51,682 nt of DNA from Candidatus Obscuribacter sp. (GTDB lineage Bacteria > Cyanobacteriota > Vampirovibrionia > Obscuribacterales > Obscuribacteraceae), in NCBI GenBank assembly GCA_021772135.1, contig JADYXQ010000157.1:1-51682 (forward strand). Direction: 5' to 3'. The notes under the pieces are model-generated. The model ran no database searches. It was not told the origin of the DNA and saw nothing but the letters and a program-made list of their open reading frames with translations. Position numbers and translations under genes: made by a program. Shown in pieces: positions 25,738 through 34,798 of this stretch (its first letter is position 1; each line of letters starts with the position of its first letter).

Positions 25738-26133
25738 TCAGAATTTGATTTGTAGTTGGACAGAAAGGCTAAATTTGTCTTCTAGCTTTTCTTTTTGACT
25801 GCCCATCATGCCGCGCAGTCTTTTATCGTCTGGAGCTGGTGACTCTAAAAATTTAAGGCCAATGTGGCTGTTGCCGGCACTGTTTGAGAGCACCTTAAAG
25901 ACGCCGTCTTGATATATTTTAGAGAATGAATCGGTAGCCCAGTTCGTGTTTTTTGCTTCTAAACTTGGCAATGACACTTCTTTTCTTGGCTGCTCAGCTG
26001 TAATCGACAATAATGAAAGCGGTTCTTTCGGATAGTCGTCGCGACCGACTAAGCTCATGTTAATTGGTGGCAGGTCGAGCTTTGAGTCAAAGCGTAAGTC
26101 GGCATTATTAGTAAAGTCGATTTTGTCAGCCAT
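25738..26133 (-). CDS. Protein of unknown function
   Basis: 131 residues, unrecognised. There is no signal peptide or membrane segment. The N-terminus is Asp/Asn/Leu/Pro-rich (MADKIDFTNNADLRFDSKLDLPPINMS), and the C-terminus has alternating hydrophobic residues ending FSLSVQLQIKF, suggesting beta strands. AAGGA lies about 11 bases before the ATG. It is convergent with the ABC importer (14-bp gap) and divergent from the calpain-like pseudogene. Confidence 0.55.
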   Translation of the reverse strand: MADKIDFTNNADLRFDSKLDLPPINMSLVGRDDYPKEPLSLLSITAEQPRKEVSLPSLEAKNTNWATDSFSKIYQDGVFKVLSNSAGNSHIGLKFLESPAPDDKRLRGMMGSQKEKLEDKFSLSVQLQIKF

Positions 26134-26252
26134 AGTTGCTTGGGTCCTTGCTGCAATTGCTACAGTTCATACCTAACTATAGAGACCTTTATTCTGGTGT
26201 CAGTGGTGGAATTACGAAAAATCTGCGTGACAACATAGAACTGGTAACCAAA

Positions 26253-27147
26253 ATGTTTATGCCAGATCCCATTAAAACCCGAATTTCCTTAAGACGCACA
26301 CTGACGGCGGCCACACTGCTAGTCGCCTCCATGCCCTGCTACGCTGCCGGTCCACCTGCGGCTAAAGCAGCAAAACCAGCATCTAGCGCCAAAAGCCCTC
26401 TTTCGATAGAGTCGGCCTGGGCACTTTACACGCCGCCCTGGCTAATCGAGAAAGCAATCGCACCACTCGCTCCAGCCAAATTTTTCAATATATTGTCGAT
26501 AATTTTCCTGACAGTGCTGAGGCCGCTTGTTGTAAAACAGCTTTAGAGCACGCCAGGGCGTTGGAGAAATTAAATCCCAGGCCAGTAATAGCTAAACCGG
26601 CTATAGGCGGCAAAGATGCGGTTACCAGCGATTCGGCCCTGGCCACGCCATCGGTTGTCCCAGAAAAAGTAGGGCGCAAATTAGATTATGTTTTTACTCC
26701 TGAAGACATTGCCAAGGAAGGCGCACATGGCATTGATCAGTCGAATTATCCCTGGATCTAGCTCAACACCGCTTAGAGCTTGGTCTGGGGCTGATTACAG
26801 GCAACAAATGCGAATTGATTCGCCCTTATGAATGCACCGTGGACGAACTCTCATCATTTATCGGCGGTGCCGTGCGTTCGCAAAGCCCTGTAGTTTGTGC
26901 TACTTCCGGCCGCAGTGGCGGTGGACCGCAGCTGATAATCGAAAATCATGCTTATACGATTATCGGTTTTGAAGCTTCGCGCAATATGGTCACCATTAGA
27001 AACCCTCATGGTAGAGGCGCCCATCGCTTCAGTTATTCGGCCGATCCGCAGCATCTGCAGTTTGAACAGCTCGATGACGGTGTCTTTAAACTCAGTTTGC
27101 CCTTATTCAAAACTTCTTTTGGATCACTGGCCCGCTCGTTTATTTAA
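26253..27147 (+). pseudogene. Broken exported calpain-like (peptidase C2) gene
   Basis: Coding similarity passes through all three frames. Frame 3 from the ATG at 26253 encodes a signal peptide (LLVASMPCYAA). Near 26415 it shifts to frame 2, which reads AALANRESNRTTRSSQIF and a helical TPR-like segment, then FTPEDIAKEGAHG...NYPW before a stop at 26759-26761. Frame 1 takes over with LAQHRLELGLGLITG and ends with ENHAYTIIGF (His at 26947) and IRNPHGRG (Asn at 27001), matching the calpain His and Asn sites in spacing. Only about 63 codons separate NYPW from the His, far fewer than in calpains, and no catalytic Cys motif is found. Two frameshifts and an internal deletion therefore seem likely. 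Sequencing errors could explain the shifts but not the missing part. Confidence 0.7.
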
Positions 27148-27215
27148 TGCGTTTATCTAGAACTTGCGGAAGCACTGCCAGAATTCGTGCAGGGCTGCCT
27201 GTGTCTTCTAATAAA

Positions 27216-27245
27216 TAGAGGCACGCCAAACGGGCGCGCCTCTAC
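27216..27245 (-). terminator. Rho-independent terminator after the BON-domain gene
   Basis: TAGAGGC (27216-27222) pairs with GCCTCTA (27239-27245), extended by CGCC with GGCG across one mismatch and a 5-nt loop. On the minus strand TTTATTAGAAG follows. It lies about 15 bp after the stop of the gene at 27261-27602. Confidence 0.75.
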
Positions 27246-27260
27246 ATTACAAACTAGATT

Positions 27261-27602
27261 CTATTTTCCGATGGTGACTTGATTGGTTTCTACTGCAGTA
27301 GCGCCATTGACGGCTCTAGCTGTAGCAACCATTTTATTGAGCAATTCTTGATCAGGGCATTTGCCTTTCAATACTACAGTGGTGCCTGTTTGAGCAATCC
27401 AAACTGTTTGATGATCTTGAAAATCAGCTTCATCGAAAGCCTTTGCCACACGCTTGGCGAGGCCGCTTTGATCGTATTCACCGTTAAGACCAACTCGTTC
27501 TGGTGCAATGGTCGCCTGAGCAGTGCTGGCGCCCTGTGGCTGTGCTTGTTCCGCTGGTGCCTGTGCGTCTTTGTGTCCAAATAATCTGTCTAGCCAACCC
27601 AT
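27261..27602 (-). CDS. BON-domain protein
   Basis: 113 residues. The short N-terminus MGWLDRLFGHKD is followed by a Gln/Ala/Pro linker and a BON domain (about 45-113: LAKRVAKAFDEADF...V.V..TGTTVVLKGKCPDQELLNKMVATARAVNGATAVETNQVTI). BON domains are small alpha/beta modules thought to bind lipid or other macromolecules; a LysM partner, common in relatives, is absent here. I start at the ATG at 27602 because GGAGGG lies close upstream; an ATG five codons earlier would bury that site. No clear signal peptide is seen. Confidence 0.8.
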   Translation of the reverse strand: MGWLDRLFGHKDAQAPAEQAQPQGASTAQATIAPERVGLNGEYDQSGLAKRVAKAFDEADFQDHQTVWIAQTGTTVVLKGKCPDQELLNKMVATARAVNGATAVETNQVTIGK

Positions 27603-27691
27603 GATGTTACCCTCCATAAGGTCACAAGGATACTATCATGTTGATATCCGATCGCTATAGTTGAGCCAGGCTTGTGCCGCCATAGCTGACA

Positions 27692-28981
27692 TTAATTCGT
27701 CTTTTGCGGCCTTATAGTCAGTACGTGAGGTGGAGTGCAATCTGCTGGATAGATGAAACTAAAATCGACTATCTGCAAGTCACCAGGCTCGACATTAAGC
27801 TCCAGTAGAGCAGTGCCGACCATGCCTTGAGTTTGTACTAAATGAATCAGTTTCGTCTGGCTCCGATCAGATAGAGAATCTGTCCAGGAAAATTTTACTG
27901 TGCCGCGAAAAACAGTTCTCTGCGATTGCGTCAGAAAATTTAAACTGTCGGCCTGATTAGAGTTTTTAAGCGGGCTTTGGAATGTAAATTCTATATTGAT
28001 GGGCATGGCGTCAGCATTGCGAATGGGCAGATTTAGATTGTAAGTGACGCCATAATTGCCGTGAGATTGGTAAGCAGTGTCTTGATAGCGGCAAAGCATA
28101 GGCGCTGACTGAACCTGCTCGCTTCCAAGGGTGCCACCGATTACGGTGCATAGAGGAAAAGAAAATGTCTGGCCGGCCCTGATTGAAAACTCGCTTTGAC
28201 TGTCACTTGCAATGGTGCCGTTCCATGAGGCGCCTTTGGCTACTCCCGCCACCCGACCATAAATCAGTTCACCAGACGCTCCTGGGACCGTAGGCGTTTT
28301 GTCCCGCGGTGCGACTAGATCGCCGTCTTTCAGCACTTGCAAAAATTGTCCGACTGCGGGAGGCTTTTCGCTAAGAAACCCAGGTTCGGCAAATGCCGAC
28401 ACTACAGCCAGGTTTACTGGGCCGTCACAATCAAATTGGAACAGGCCGGTGCGGCCATTGAGCGGGGTCAAAATGAAACCTTTAGGTAATGGAAAACTCT
28501 GAAAAAGTTTTGTTTCGCCCGGCTCGAGCATCACAGGCTGGCTGTGCTCAGGCTCAGTTAACTGAGTTAGCAGATCCAGTGAGACTCTATCTCCCGGGCC
28601 GGCAAAATGTAATTTGTCATCATTGTTTAGAACAGCATCGAGCACCACAAATGGTGCGTCCGGTTTGGTGGCATAACTGGCGCCGCCGGTTTTATATACC
28701 GATACTGGTCGGTCGCTCGAGTTGCCTAAGAGTGCTCCCAGGTAAAGAGTATTCGGCCTGGTGGTCTTAGTGCTATCGGTAGAGTGGTGGAAAAAGAGGG
28801 CAAATTTTCCTTCCACGGCATAGTTTAAATGAGCATGGCTAAATTTCTTACCACCCTCTGGAAAAGTGGAAAGTAGGATGCCCGCCTCCAGCACCAGTTC
28901 AGGGCTGTTGCTATGAAACACCGGTATATCGTCCAGGGCACCCGGCAGTCTCGATACGGTTTGAGCAATTTTTCTAGCCAT
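27692..28981 (-). CDS. DUF3370 family protein
   Basis: 429 residues matching what I know of DUF3370, a family found mainly in Cyanobacteria: LPGALDDIPVFHSNSPELVLEAGILLSTFP at the start, then SHAHLNYAVEGKFALFFHH, TLYLGALLGN and DAPFVVLDAVLNND. The fold looks all-beta. Known relatives have a signal peptide; this copy begins directly with MARKIAQTVSRLPG and shows none, so it may be cytoplasmic or the start may be misplaced. It lies five bases after the LipM-like gene in a three-gene operon. The function is unknown. Confidence 0.82.
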   Translation of the reverse strand: MARKIAQTVSRLPGALDDIPVFHSNSPELVLEAGILLSTFPEGGKKFSHAHLNYAVEGKFALFFHHSTDSTKTTRPNTLYLGALLGNSSDRPVSVYKTGGASYATKPDAPFVVLDAVLNNDDKLHFAGPGDRVSLDLLTQLTEPEHSQPVMLEPGETKLFQSFPLPKGFILTPLNGRTGLFQFDCDGPVNLAVVSAFAEPGFLSEKPPAVGQFLQVLKDGDLVAPRDKTPTVPGASGELIYGRVAGVAKGASWNGTIASDSQSEFSIRAGQTFSFPLCTVIGGTLGSEQVQSAPMLCRYQDTAYQSHGNYGVTYNLNLPIRNADAMPINIEFTFQSPLKNSNQADSLNFLTQSQRTVFRGTVKFSWTDSLSDRSQTKLIHLVQTQGMVGTALLELNVEPGDLQIVDFSFIYPADCTPPHVLTIRPQKTN

Positions 28982-28986
28982 GAATT

Positions 28987-29859
28987 TTAAAGCGCATAAG
29001 AATTTGCATTCTTGAGCGTTTCTACATATTGCCTTTCTTCATCCGTTAGGTCGTAGACAGCAAATTGGCAATCGAATTTACGAGTAAAGCCTCGTCCAAT
29101 TGCTTCTTCAAGTGCGGTTCTATCGTAGTCTCCTGGCATTGCTTCACCTAAATTGCAATGACGTACGCTCGTATCTTCGTCTGCCTCGCCTGGCTCTAAA
29201 CCAAATATTTCAGCCATTTTTGTCTGAGACTGATTGATCATAATTGAGCCGTGTTGCAAGACGCCGTGCTTGCGGCGCAGCTGCGCGCTGCCTACTATTT
29301 TTTTGCCTTCGAACTGTAAATCGGCCTGGGTGGTGGCCTGAAAACAATCATCGAGATCCTTGTAGGCACTATTTGAGCGACCGAGATCGGCTTTTACTCC
29401 CATTTCATTGAGGCCAAAAATGAGAGCGTCACAAATTTCTTTGTAAGCCTGATTGATAGTCGGTGGTAAGAAGCCTGGGTACGGGCTGCCCTGCTCTAGC
29501 CAGAAACTCTCGCCCATTTCGCTGGCTGGTCTGAAATCAATGCCTTCCTGTTGAGGACCGGCGCCGACAAAACAATAAGTGAGCTCGCCTTCGTGCAATA
29601 CCGCTCGACCGCCTGTGGGTCTGCGCACGGCGTCATAACCAGCTGCTCGCACTTTGTCTATTGTGCGCTCGCTCACTTTTTGAGAGTAACCAAATGAAAC
29701 CGCCACCGGTTTCCAGCCGTAAAAACGCAAAGTGGCTGGAGTCTTGCCGGCCAGATGCAGTTCTAAAAGAGCCTCATCAATAGCCATATTAGTGGCGGCA
29801 TCGAATTCTTCGTACGGTATCAGTCTGATGGTACGAATTCTTGTGGGGGGCGAGATCAC
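28987..29859 (-). CDS. Lipoyl/octanoyl transferase family protein, LipM-like
   Basis: 290 residues of the biotin/lipoate ligase catalytic fold. RRPTGGRAVLHEGELTYC (79-96) is the substrate-binding motif. Cys172 in DDCFQAT and Lys187 in GKKIVGSAQLRRKHGVLQHGSI match LipM, which moves octanoyl from acyl carrier protein to GcvH through an acyl-cysteine intermediate. LplA ligases lack this Cys, so octanoyltransferase is the better call. The start overlaps the pyrimidine phosphorylase stop by 4 nt. Confidence 0.85.
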   Translation of the reverse strand: MISPPTRIRTIRLIPYEEFDAATNMAIDEALLELHLAGKTPATLRFYGWKPVAVSFGYSQKVSERTIDKVRAAGYDAVRRPTGGRAVLHEGELTYCFVGAGPQQEGIDFRPASEMGESFWLEQGSPYPGFLPPTINQAYKEICDALIFGLNEMGVKADLGRSNSAYKDLDDCFQATTQADLQFEGKKIVGSAQLRRKHGVLQHGSIMINQSQTKMAEIFGLEPGEADEDTSVRHCNLGEAMPGDYDRTALEEAIGRGFTRKFDCQFAVYDLTDEERQYVETLKNANSYAL

Positions 29860-31190
29860 GAAATGCTGGCCTTAATCAGCTTTGGCTTTTCTACAAATTT
29901 ATCTGAGAAGCTGAATGCCTCGGCTAATTTAGAGGCGGCCTCCGAATAATGCTCTTCGGTGTCATAGTGAATGACGGCGGCGGTGGCACCGCCTTCGGTG
30001 CTGTCACCGGCTTTGATGTTTAAGACCACACCCACTGCCATATTGACCGGATCGCCTTTCTTCATGCGGCCGGCGCCCATTAATTTGCAGGCTTCCGCTA
30101 CTCTTTTGCCATCCAAATGCTCCAACCATTTTTTACCGCTGCCGGGCACCAGATATGGTTTTGTGTGTTTGGCCGTAGGCATGATTGAATAATCGGTCAA
30201 AACTTTATCATCGCCTCCTTGAGCTCTGATTAGCACTCCCAATGTTTTCAGTGCTTCGCCGCTGTCGATAAGTTTTTGCAAACGGCTGCGGGCTTCGGCC
30301 TGGTCTTTAGTGATGCCGGCATGAACCAGGGCAAGCGAGCCGAGTTCCAGGCAAAGTTCATTGAGGTCTTCCGGTCCGTTGCCCTTGAGTGTTTCAATCG
30401 CTTCGATTACTTCTACCGTATGACCAACGGCGCGGCCGAGCGGTTGCTCCATGTCGGTAACCACGGCAGTGACTGGCCGTTTTAAGATGCGGCCCACTTC
30501 GGCCATTTCGCGAGCCAGTGCCACTGCTTTTTCTTCGGTGTCCATAAAGGCACCACGGCCGCACTTCACATCAAGAATAATGAAATTGGCTCCGGCAGCC
30601 AGTTTCTTCGACATAATAGAGGCGCAGATTAGTGGAATAGATTCGACGGTGCCGGTAACGTCGCGCAAGGCATAAATTTTTCCGTCAGCAGGTGCCAGTT
30701 CAGCAGTCTGACCGGCGATGGCCATGCCGATTTCTTTTACCTGACCGATAAACTGGTCAATGCTGATGTCGACCTGAAAACCAGGAATTGCTTCCAGTTT
30801 GTCGATGGTGCCACCAGTGTGACCGAGTCCGCGACCGGATAGTTTTGCCATGGGTATACCCGCCGCCGCTAAAAGGGGCACGAATACCAGAGTTGTCTTG
30901 TCGCCAACGCCGCCTGTGCTGTGCTTGTCGCCAATTACAGGGCCAATGCCCGAGAGGTCTAAAACCTGGCCGGAATGACGCATGGCATCGGTGAGCTCCG
31001 CAGTTTCTTGCAGTGACATGCCCTGCCAGCAGACGGCCATGAGCCAGGCTGCTAGCTGATAATCAGGAATGCTGCCGTCCATGATGCCGTTAATCAAAAA
31101 GGCAATATCAGCTTTGTTATGCTCAGAACCAGCTCTTTTAGCCAATATCAGGTCGATCATACGCACAGGTTTTGTTGTTACGGCAACCAA
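29856..31190 (-). CDS. Pyrimidine-nucleoside (thymidine) phosphorylase
   Basis: About 444 residues. It splits pyrimidine nucleosides with phosphate to give base and (deoxy)ribose-1-phosphate. MIDLILAKRAG at the start, SGRGLGHTGGTIDKLEAIPGF and DKHSTGGVGDKT are signature motifs. The frame is open to 31256, but AGAGGAG at the right distance favours the TTG at 31190, close to the conserved MIDLI start. It is first in an operon with the LipM-like and DUF3370 genes. deoA and pdp products cannot be separated with certainty from sequence alone. Confidence 0.92.
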   Translation of the reverse strand: MVAVTTKPVRMIDLILAKRAGSEHNKADIAFLINGIMDGSIPDYQLAAWLMAVCWQGMSLQETAELTDAMRHSGQVLDLSGIGPVIGDKHSTGGVGDKTTLVFVPLLAAAGIPMAKLSGRGLGHTGGTIDKLEAIPGFQVDISIDQFIGQVKEIGMAIAGQTAELAPADGKIYALRDVTGTVESIPLICASIMSKKLAAGANFIILDVKCGRGAFMDTEEKAVALAREMAEVGRILKRPVTAVVTDMEQPLGRAVGHTVEVIEAIETLKGNGPEDLNELCLELGSLALVHAGITKDQAEARSRLQKLIDSGEALKTLGVLIRAQGGDDKVLTDYSIMPTAKHTKPYLVPGSGKKWLEHLDGKRVAEACKLMGAGRMKKGDPVNMAVGVVLNIKAGDSTEGGATAAVIHYDTEEHYSEAASKLAEAFSFSDKFVEKPKLIKASIS

Positions 31191-31310
31191 TTTTTCTTTC
31201 TCCTCTTGACGAGCGGCATTAGACCTGCATAATTGAAATATGGAGTGCGGCCGCAAGAAATATACTAAAGACTCTATGGTCCATTCCCACTATTTTGTAA
31301 TCAAATTATT

Positions 31311-32186
31311 TTGTCATTGGAAATCTCTGAAAAGCCATTTCTGCTGAAGCCCGTGCTTTTCGGCCAAATCGACTACGTCAACTGTTTGCCCATTACTTTG
31401 CCCTTCTTAAGACGCAAGCCGGCAAATCTTGAGCTGGTCATGGATACGCCCGGTCAGTTGAATCGTGCTTACGGCCGTCATGAAATCGAGCTCGGGGCTA
31501 TGAGCGCCCATTATTATCTTGAAGACGGCGGCTTTAAGCTCTTTGACCGCCTCTGCATCGCCAGCCGCGGGGCTGTAGGCAGTGTGCTTCTCTTCAGCCG
31601 CCGACCCTTGAGTGAGCTATGCGGCTCTCGCATCGCTCTGTCTAAATCGTCGGCCACTTCCAACAACCTGGTTAAGGTACTTCTGGCAGAAGAGCTGGCC
31701 GACGGTAATTTGCATTATCTGGACGGCATCGAATTTGTCACTGATCTGGCTCGCGAGGCCGACGCCCTGCCCACCGACAGCGAATTTGACGGCTGCGTGG
31801 TGATCGGCGACAACGCTCTGGCAGCCGATCTGACTTTAAAAGAGAGCGGTCAGACAAATAATTTTGTGCGTAAAGATCTTGGTCAGTGGTGGTTTGAGCG
31901 CTTCAAGCTGCCCATGGTCTTCGGCGTCTGGGCTGCTCGCAAAACCTGGTGTGATGCTAACGTTCAAGATTTTGAGAGCCTGAATCACTTTCTCTATCAG
32001 TGTCTTGACCACGGTTTGACTGACGATTATCAGCAGGTGCTGGTTGAGGCCGAGCGGCGCACGGGCCTTTCTACCGCAGCCCTGGACAGTTATTTTAAAA
32101 AAGAGCTCGATTACAGCTTTTCGGCGGAACATCACCAGGGGCTCGATCTCTTTCGTCAACTTTGCCTTAAATACGGGCTTTTGTAA
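31311..32186 (+). CDS. mqnA: Chorismate dehydratase of the futalosine menaquinone pathway
   Basis: About 291 residues with the periplasmic-binding-like fold of MqnA. Motifs include FGQIDYVNCLPI, MDTPGQLNRAYGRHEIELGAMSAHYY and SRIALSKSSATSNNLVKVLL. MqnA converts chorismate to 3-enolpyruvylbenzoate, the first step of the futalosine route. No other mqn gene is here. The start is uncertain: TTG at 31311 has no Shine-Dalgarno, and the conserved region begins about 15 codons later. MqnD is a related fold, but the FGQIDYVNCLP opening favours MqnA. Confidence 0.85.
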   Translation: MSLEISEKPFLLKPVLFGQIDYVNCLPITLPFLRRKPANLELVMDTPGQLNRAYGRHEIELGAMSAHYYLEDGGFKLFDRLCIASRGAVGSVLLFSRRPLSELCGSRIALSKSSATSNNLVKVLLAEELADGNLHYLDGIEFVTDLAREADALPTDSEFDGCVVIGDNALAADLTLKESGQTNNFVRKDLGQWWFERFKLPMVFGVWAARKTWCDANVQDFESLNHFLYQCLDHGLTDDYQQVLVEAERRTGLSTAALDSYFKKELDYSFSAEHHQGLDLFRQLCLKYGLL

Positions 32187-32243
32187 TAGATTAAACATTG
32201 TTATACTGAAGTACTCAAGAACCAACAGATCTTCGTTTAACTT

Positions 32244-33683
32244 ATGTCATCCAGTTTCGAGCATAGCAATAGCGGACTGCCTTATAGAGACCCTCAAAAA
32301 GACGGGCCTTTTGTTCTGCGCGGTCGCTGGCAGGTGGTTGATTATCTCGGTCAGGGCGGCATGGGAACAGTCTATCTGGCCAGAGACCTCAATCTTGATA
32401 ATCGCAAATGCGTAGTTAAGCGTTTGCGCGATGATTTTTTCCGTGATGAAGACAAAGAAAAGGCCCAGCAATTCTTCTTGCGTGAAGCGAAAGTATTGAG
32501 TAAATTGCAGCACCCGAATATCGTGCTGGTGCTCGATTCATTTCGCGAAGACGAAGAATATTACCTGGTTATGGAGTATGTAGAAGGCCATAACCTGCAG
32601 GACATGCTCAGAGAAAGAGAAGAGCCTTTTTCTGAAGACCAGGTTTTAGGCTGGTCTAAACAAATTTGCGAAGTGCTGCACTATTTGCACGCGCATGATC
32701 CTCCCGTTATCTACCGGGATCTTAAGCCGTCCAACATCATGATTGACACCAAAGACAACGTCAAACTGGTTGACTTTGGTATCGCCAGGCTTTATCAAGA
32801 CGATGGCGACAACACGCATGTGGTCTCTCAGGGCTATTCTCCACCCGAACAATATTGGGGTGGTGCCGATCCGCGTTCTGATATTTACGCCCTCGGTGCC
32901 ACCATGTATTTCCTTCTCACTGGTGAAGAGCCGCTGGCGCTAACGGTTTGTTCGCCCCGTGACGTTGATGAAGATATCTCTGAAGCCGCTGACTTGATTG
33001 TCGGTCGCGCCACTCAGCAAGATGTTTATTTGCGCTATCAATCAGCCTTAGAGATGAAAGATGAGCTCGATTACGTCACCACCAGCCAGCCTGAAGAGAA
33101 AAGTAATTTTAAACTTTTAGAGATGACTGTGGGCATCCTTGTGATGTGTCTTTCTATTGGTGGCTGGTTTGCTTACACCAAATTTTTGGAATTGAAAAAA
33201 GAAAGCGAATTTCAGCTTGGCCAGAACCGTGAAGAGCGTGTGCTTTTAGAAAAGCGACTGGAAGAAATTAAGCGCCGCGAAGACACTTTGAAAAAAATGG
33301 TCGAATCGCAAATTCCAAATTCAAGCGGCAAGTTGGGTAATAAGATCACTGTGACTAATAGCAAAAACGGCTCCGGCTCTGAAAGTGGCCCCTTCGGCAC
33401 TTTTGGTAGTGGCATGGCAAATTTTGGTTTTCCTGGCCTCGGTAATAAAAACAATAACCTGCCCAGTATTTCTAATGGTGAAGATCCGGTTCCGGTTCCC
33501 GTTCCTTTGCCTTTTCACGGCCAAACGAACGGCAATGGTACAACTCTGACTTACGGCCCTGACAAAGAATCTATTTCCAGTCAAAATCACTCTGCTTTTG
33601 AAACTGCCATGGAAGATCGTGATGAGAGTCAGCTCACTGATCCTGAGGGTCTTGCACCTTTAGAAGAAGACACTCAACACTAG
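32244..33683 (+). CDS. Hanks-type serine/threonine kinase with one membrane segment and coiled coil
   Basis: 479 residues. The N-terminal kinase domain (about 28-275) has the glycine loop GQGGMG (36-41), Lys59 in CVVKRL, Asp159 in YRDLKPSN, DFG 177-179 and GYSPPEQYW. A single membrane helix follows at about 295-312 (VGILVMCLSIGGWFAY), then a coiled coil (residues about 315-355, EERVLLEKRLEEIKRRE) and a Gly/Ser/Asn/Pro-rich tail. This is the usual bacterial topology with kinase inside and the rest outside. It shares YRDLKPSN and GYSPPEQY with the soluble kinase at 3106. The target is unknown. Confidence 0.92.
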   Translation: MSSSFEHSNSGLPYRDPQKDGPFVLRGRWQVVDYLGQGGMGTVYLARDLNLDNRKCVVKRLRDDFFRDEDKEKAQQFFLREAKVLSKLQHPNIVLVLDSFREDEEYYLVMEYVEGHNLQDMLREREEPFSEDQVLGWSKQICEVLHYLHAHDPPVIYRDLKPSNIMIDTKDNVKLVDFGIARLYQDDGDNTHVVSQGYSPPEQYWGGADPRSDIYALGATMYFLLTGEEPLALTVCSPRDVDEDISEAADLIVGRATQQDVYLRYQSALEMKDELDYVTTSQPEEKSNFKLLEMTVGILVMCLSIGGWFAYTKFLELKKESEFQLGQNREERVLLEKRLEEIKRREDTLKKMVESQIPNSSGKLGNKITVTNSKNGSGSESGPFGTFGSGMANFGFPGLGNKNNNLPSISNGEDPVPVPVPLPFHGQTNGNGTTLTYGPDKESISSQNHSAFETAMEDRDESQLTDPEGLAPLEEDTQH

Positions 33684-33817
33684 CTAAAACCGTCGCCGCA
33701 AGATTAAATAAGCGAAATTGTTGCAAGTTTCTGCCCATTTCAGCGTTTTGGTCGGTGAATAGGGGCATTACTTACCAGTAGATTTGTTCTGGAAAGCCAA
33801 GAGGTAGCCTATAATTA

Positions 33818-33887
33818 GATAAGACCGGTGGCTTTGGCCGAACTCTGCTAAGGCAGGGAACTTTGGTCACCTGGTTAATGTCTTATC
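33818..33887 (+). promoter_or_regulatory. Possible structured leader or operator upstream of the acyltransferase gene
   Basis: GATAAGAC (33818-33825) and GTCTTATC (33880-33887) form an 8-bp outer stem. GGTG (33827-33830) can pair with CACC (33868-33871), and CTCTGC (33843-33848) with GCAGGG (33853-33858). TATAAT at 33810-33815 could be a -10, but the -35 is weak, and a start about 33822 would cut into the outer stem. No known riboswitch class is recognised. Confidence 0.35.
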
Positions 33888-33924
33888 GTCTATCTCAATC
33901 TCGGCACCGTGACGGAAGAAAAAA

Positions 33925-34770
33925 ATGGACAGAAAAAGTAAGGGCTTCTCACTCTCATCCATTCCACGACCAAGATGGAATGTCATCGATATGGTCACTT
34001 TCTGCAATAAAGATGCAGTGCCCACCTATCTATTTATTGATATTGATATGACCTGGGTGGAAGAAATCAGAGCCAAGCTCAAATCTATGGGCTCAAAGGT
34101 CACTGTCACAGCCATTTTGCTTAAAGCCATTGCCATTGCCCAAAGAGCTCATCCGGATAGCCGCACTGCTTCCCTGCCCTGGGGGCGCACAGTCACATTC
34201 AATGACATTGTCGCCGGCTTTACCGTCGAGCGTTTTGTCGACGAGCAGCCTGCCGTATTCTTCGGTGCCATCAAAAATCCAGATACCAAATCGGTTGAAG
34301 AGATTGCTTCTGAACTGAAACTATATTCCGATTCTGATATGTCTTCTCTTGAGCATCTCGACCGCCAGGACAATTTCAGTAAAATGCCATGGCTTCTCCG
34401 CCGTCTTATTCTCTGGGTGGGCATGCGTTATCCTGCTGTACGTCTTAAATATCTCGGTGCCACATTCGGTCTTAGTTCCATTGGTAAATGGGGCGCCAAA
34501 GCGCTGATTCCTCCATGTGTTTCCACCTCTACTTTTGGTATTGGTGAAATCGAGCAGAGAGCTGTGGTGCGCGACGGTAAAATTGTGGTGCGGCCGATGA
34601 TGACTCTGACGCTCAATTTTGACCACCGCATGATCGACGGTGGTCCGGCTGCCAGATTTGTCAACGATGTAAAAAGGCTGCTGGAAGGCGGTTTAGAAAA
34701 TTACATGCATATCGAAACACCCGAAAATCATGTCAACAAACTCAGTCTCGATACAGCACTAACCAGTTAG
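33925..34770 (+). CDS. Stand-alone 2-oxoacid dehydrogenase (E2)-type acyltransferase domain
   Basis: 281 residues of the E2/chloramphenicol acetyltransferase fold. The active-site motif NFDHRMIDGGPAARF (DHRxxDG) is near residues 232-246. There is no lipoyl domain, no E1/E3-binding domain and no dehydrogenase neighbour. Earlier elements fit the fold (AILLKAIAIAQRAHP, GRTVTFNDIVAGFTV, SIGKWGAKALIPP). It therefore probably acylates something other than the usual lipoyl-bound intermediate; the acyl donor and acceptor are unknown. GGAAG lies upstream of the ATG. It is convergent with the patatin-like gene 28 bp away. Confidence 0.8.
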   Translation: MDRKSKGFSLSSIPRPRWNVIDMVTFCNKDAVPTYLFIDIDMTWVEEIRAKLKSMGSKVTVTAILLKAIAIAQRAHPDSRTASLPWGRTVTFNDIVAGFTVERFVDEQPAVFFGAIKNPDTKSVEEIASELKLYSDSDMSSLEHLDRQDNFSKMPWLLRRLILWVGMRYPAVRLKYLGATFGLSSIGKWGAKALIPPCVSTSTFGIGEIEQRAVVRDGKIVVRPMMTLTLNFDHRMIDGGPAARFVNDVKRLLEGGLENYMHIETPENHVNKLSLDTALTS

Positions 34771-34798
34771 TTTTCAGATTCGCTTTGACAATGACAAA

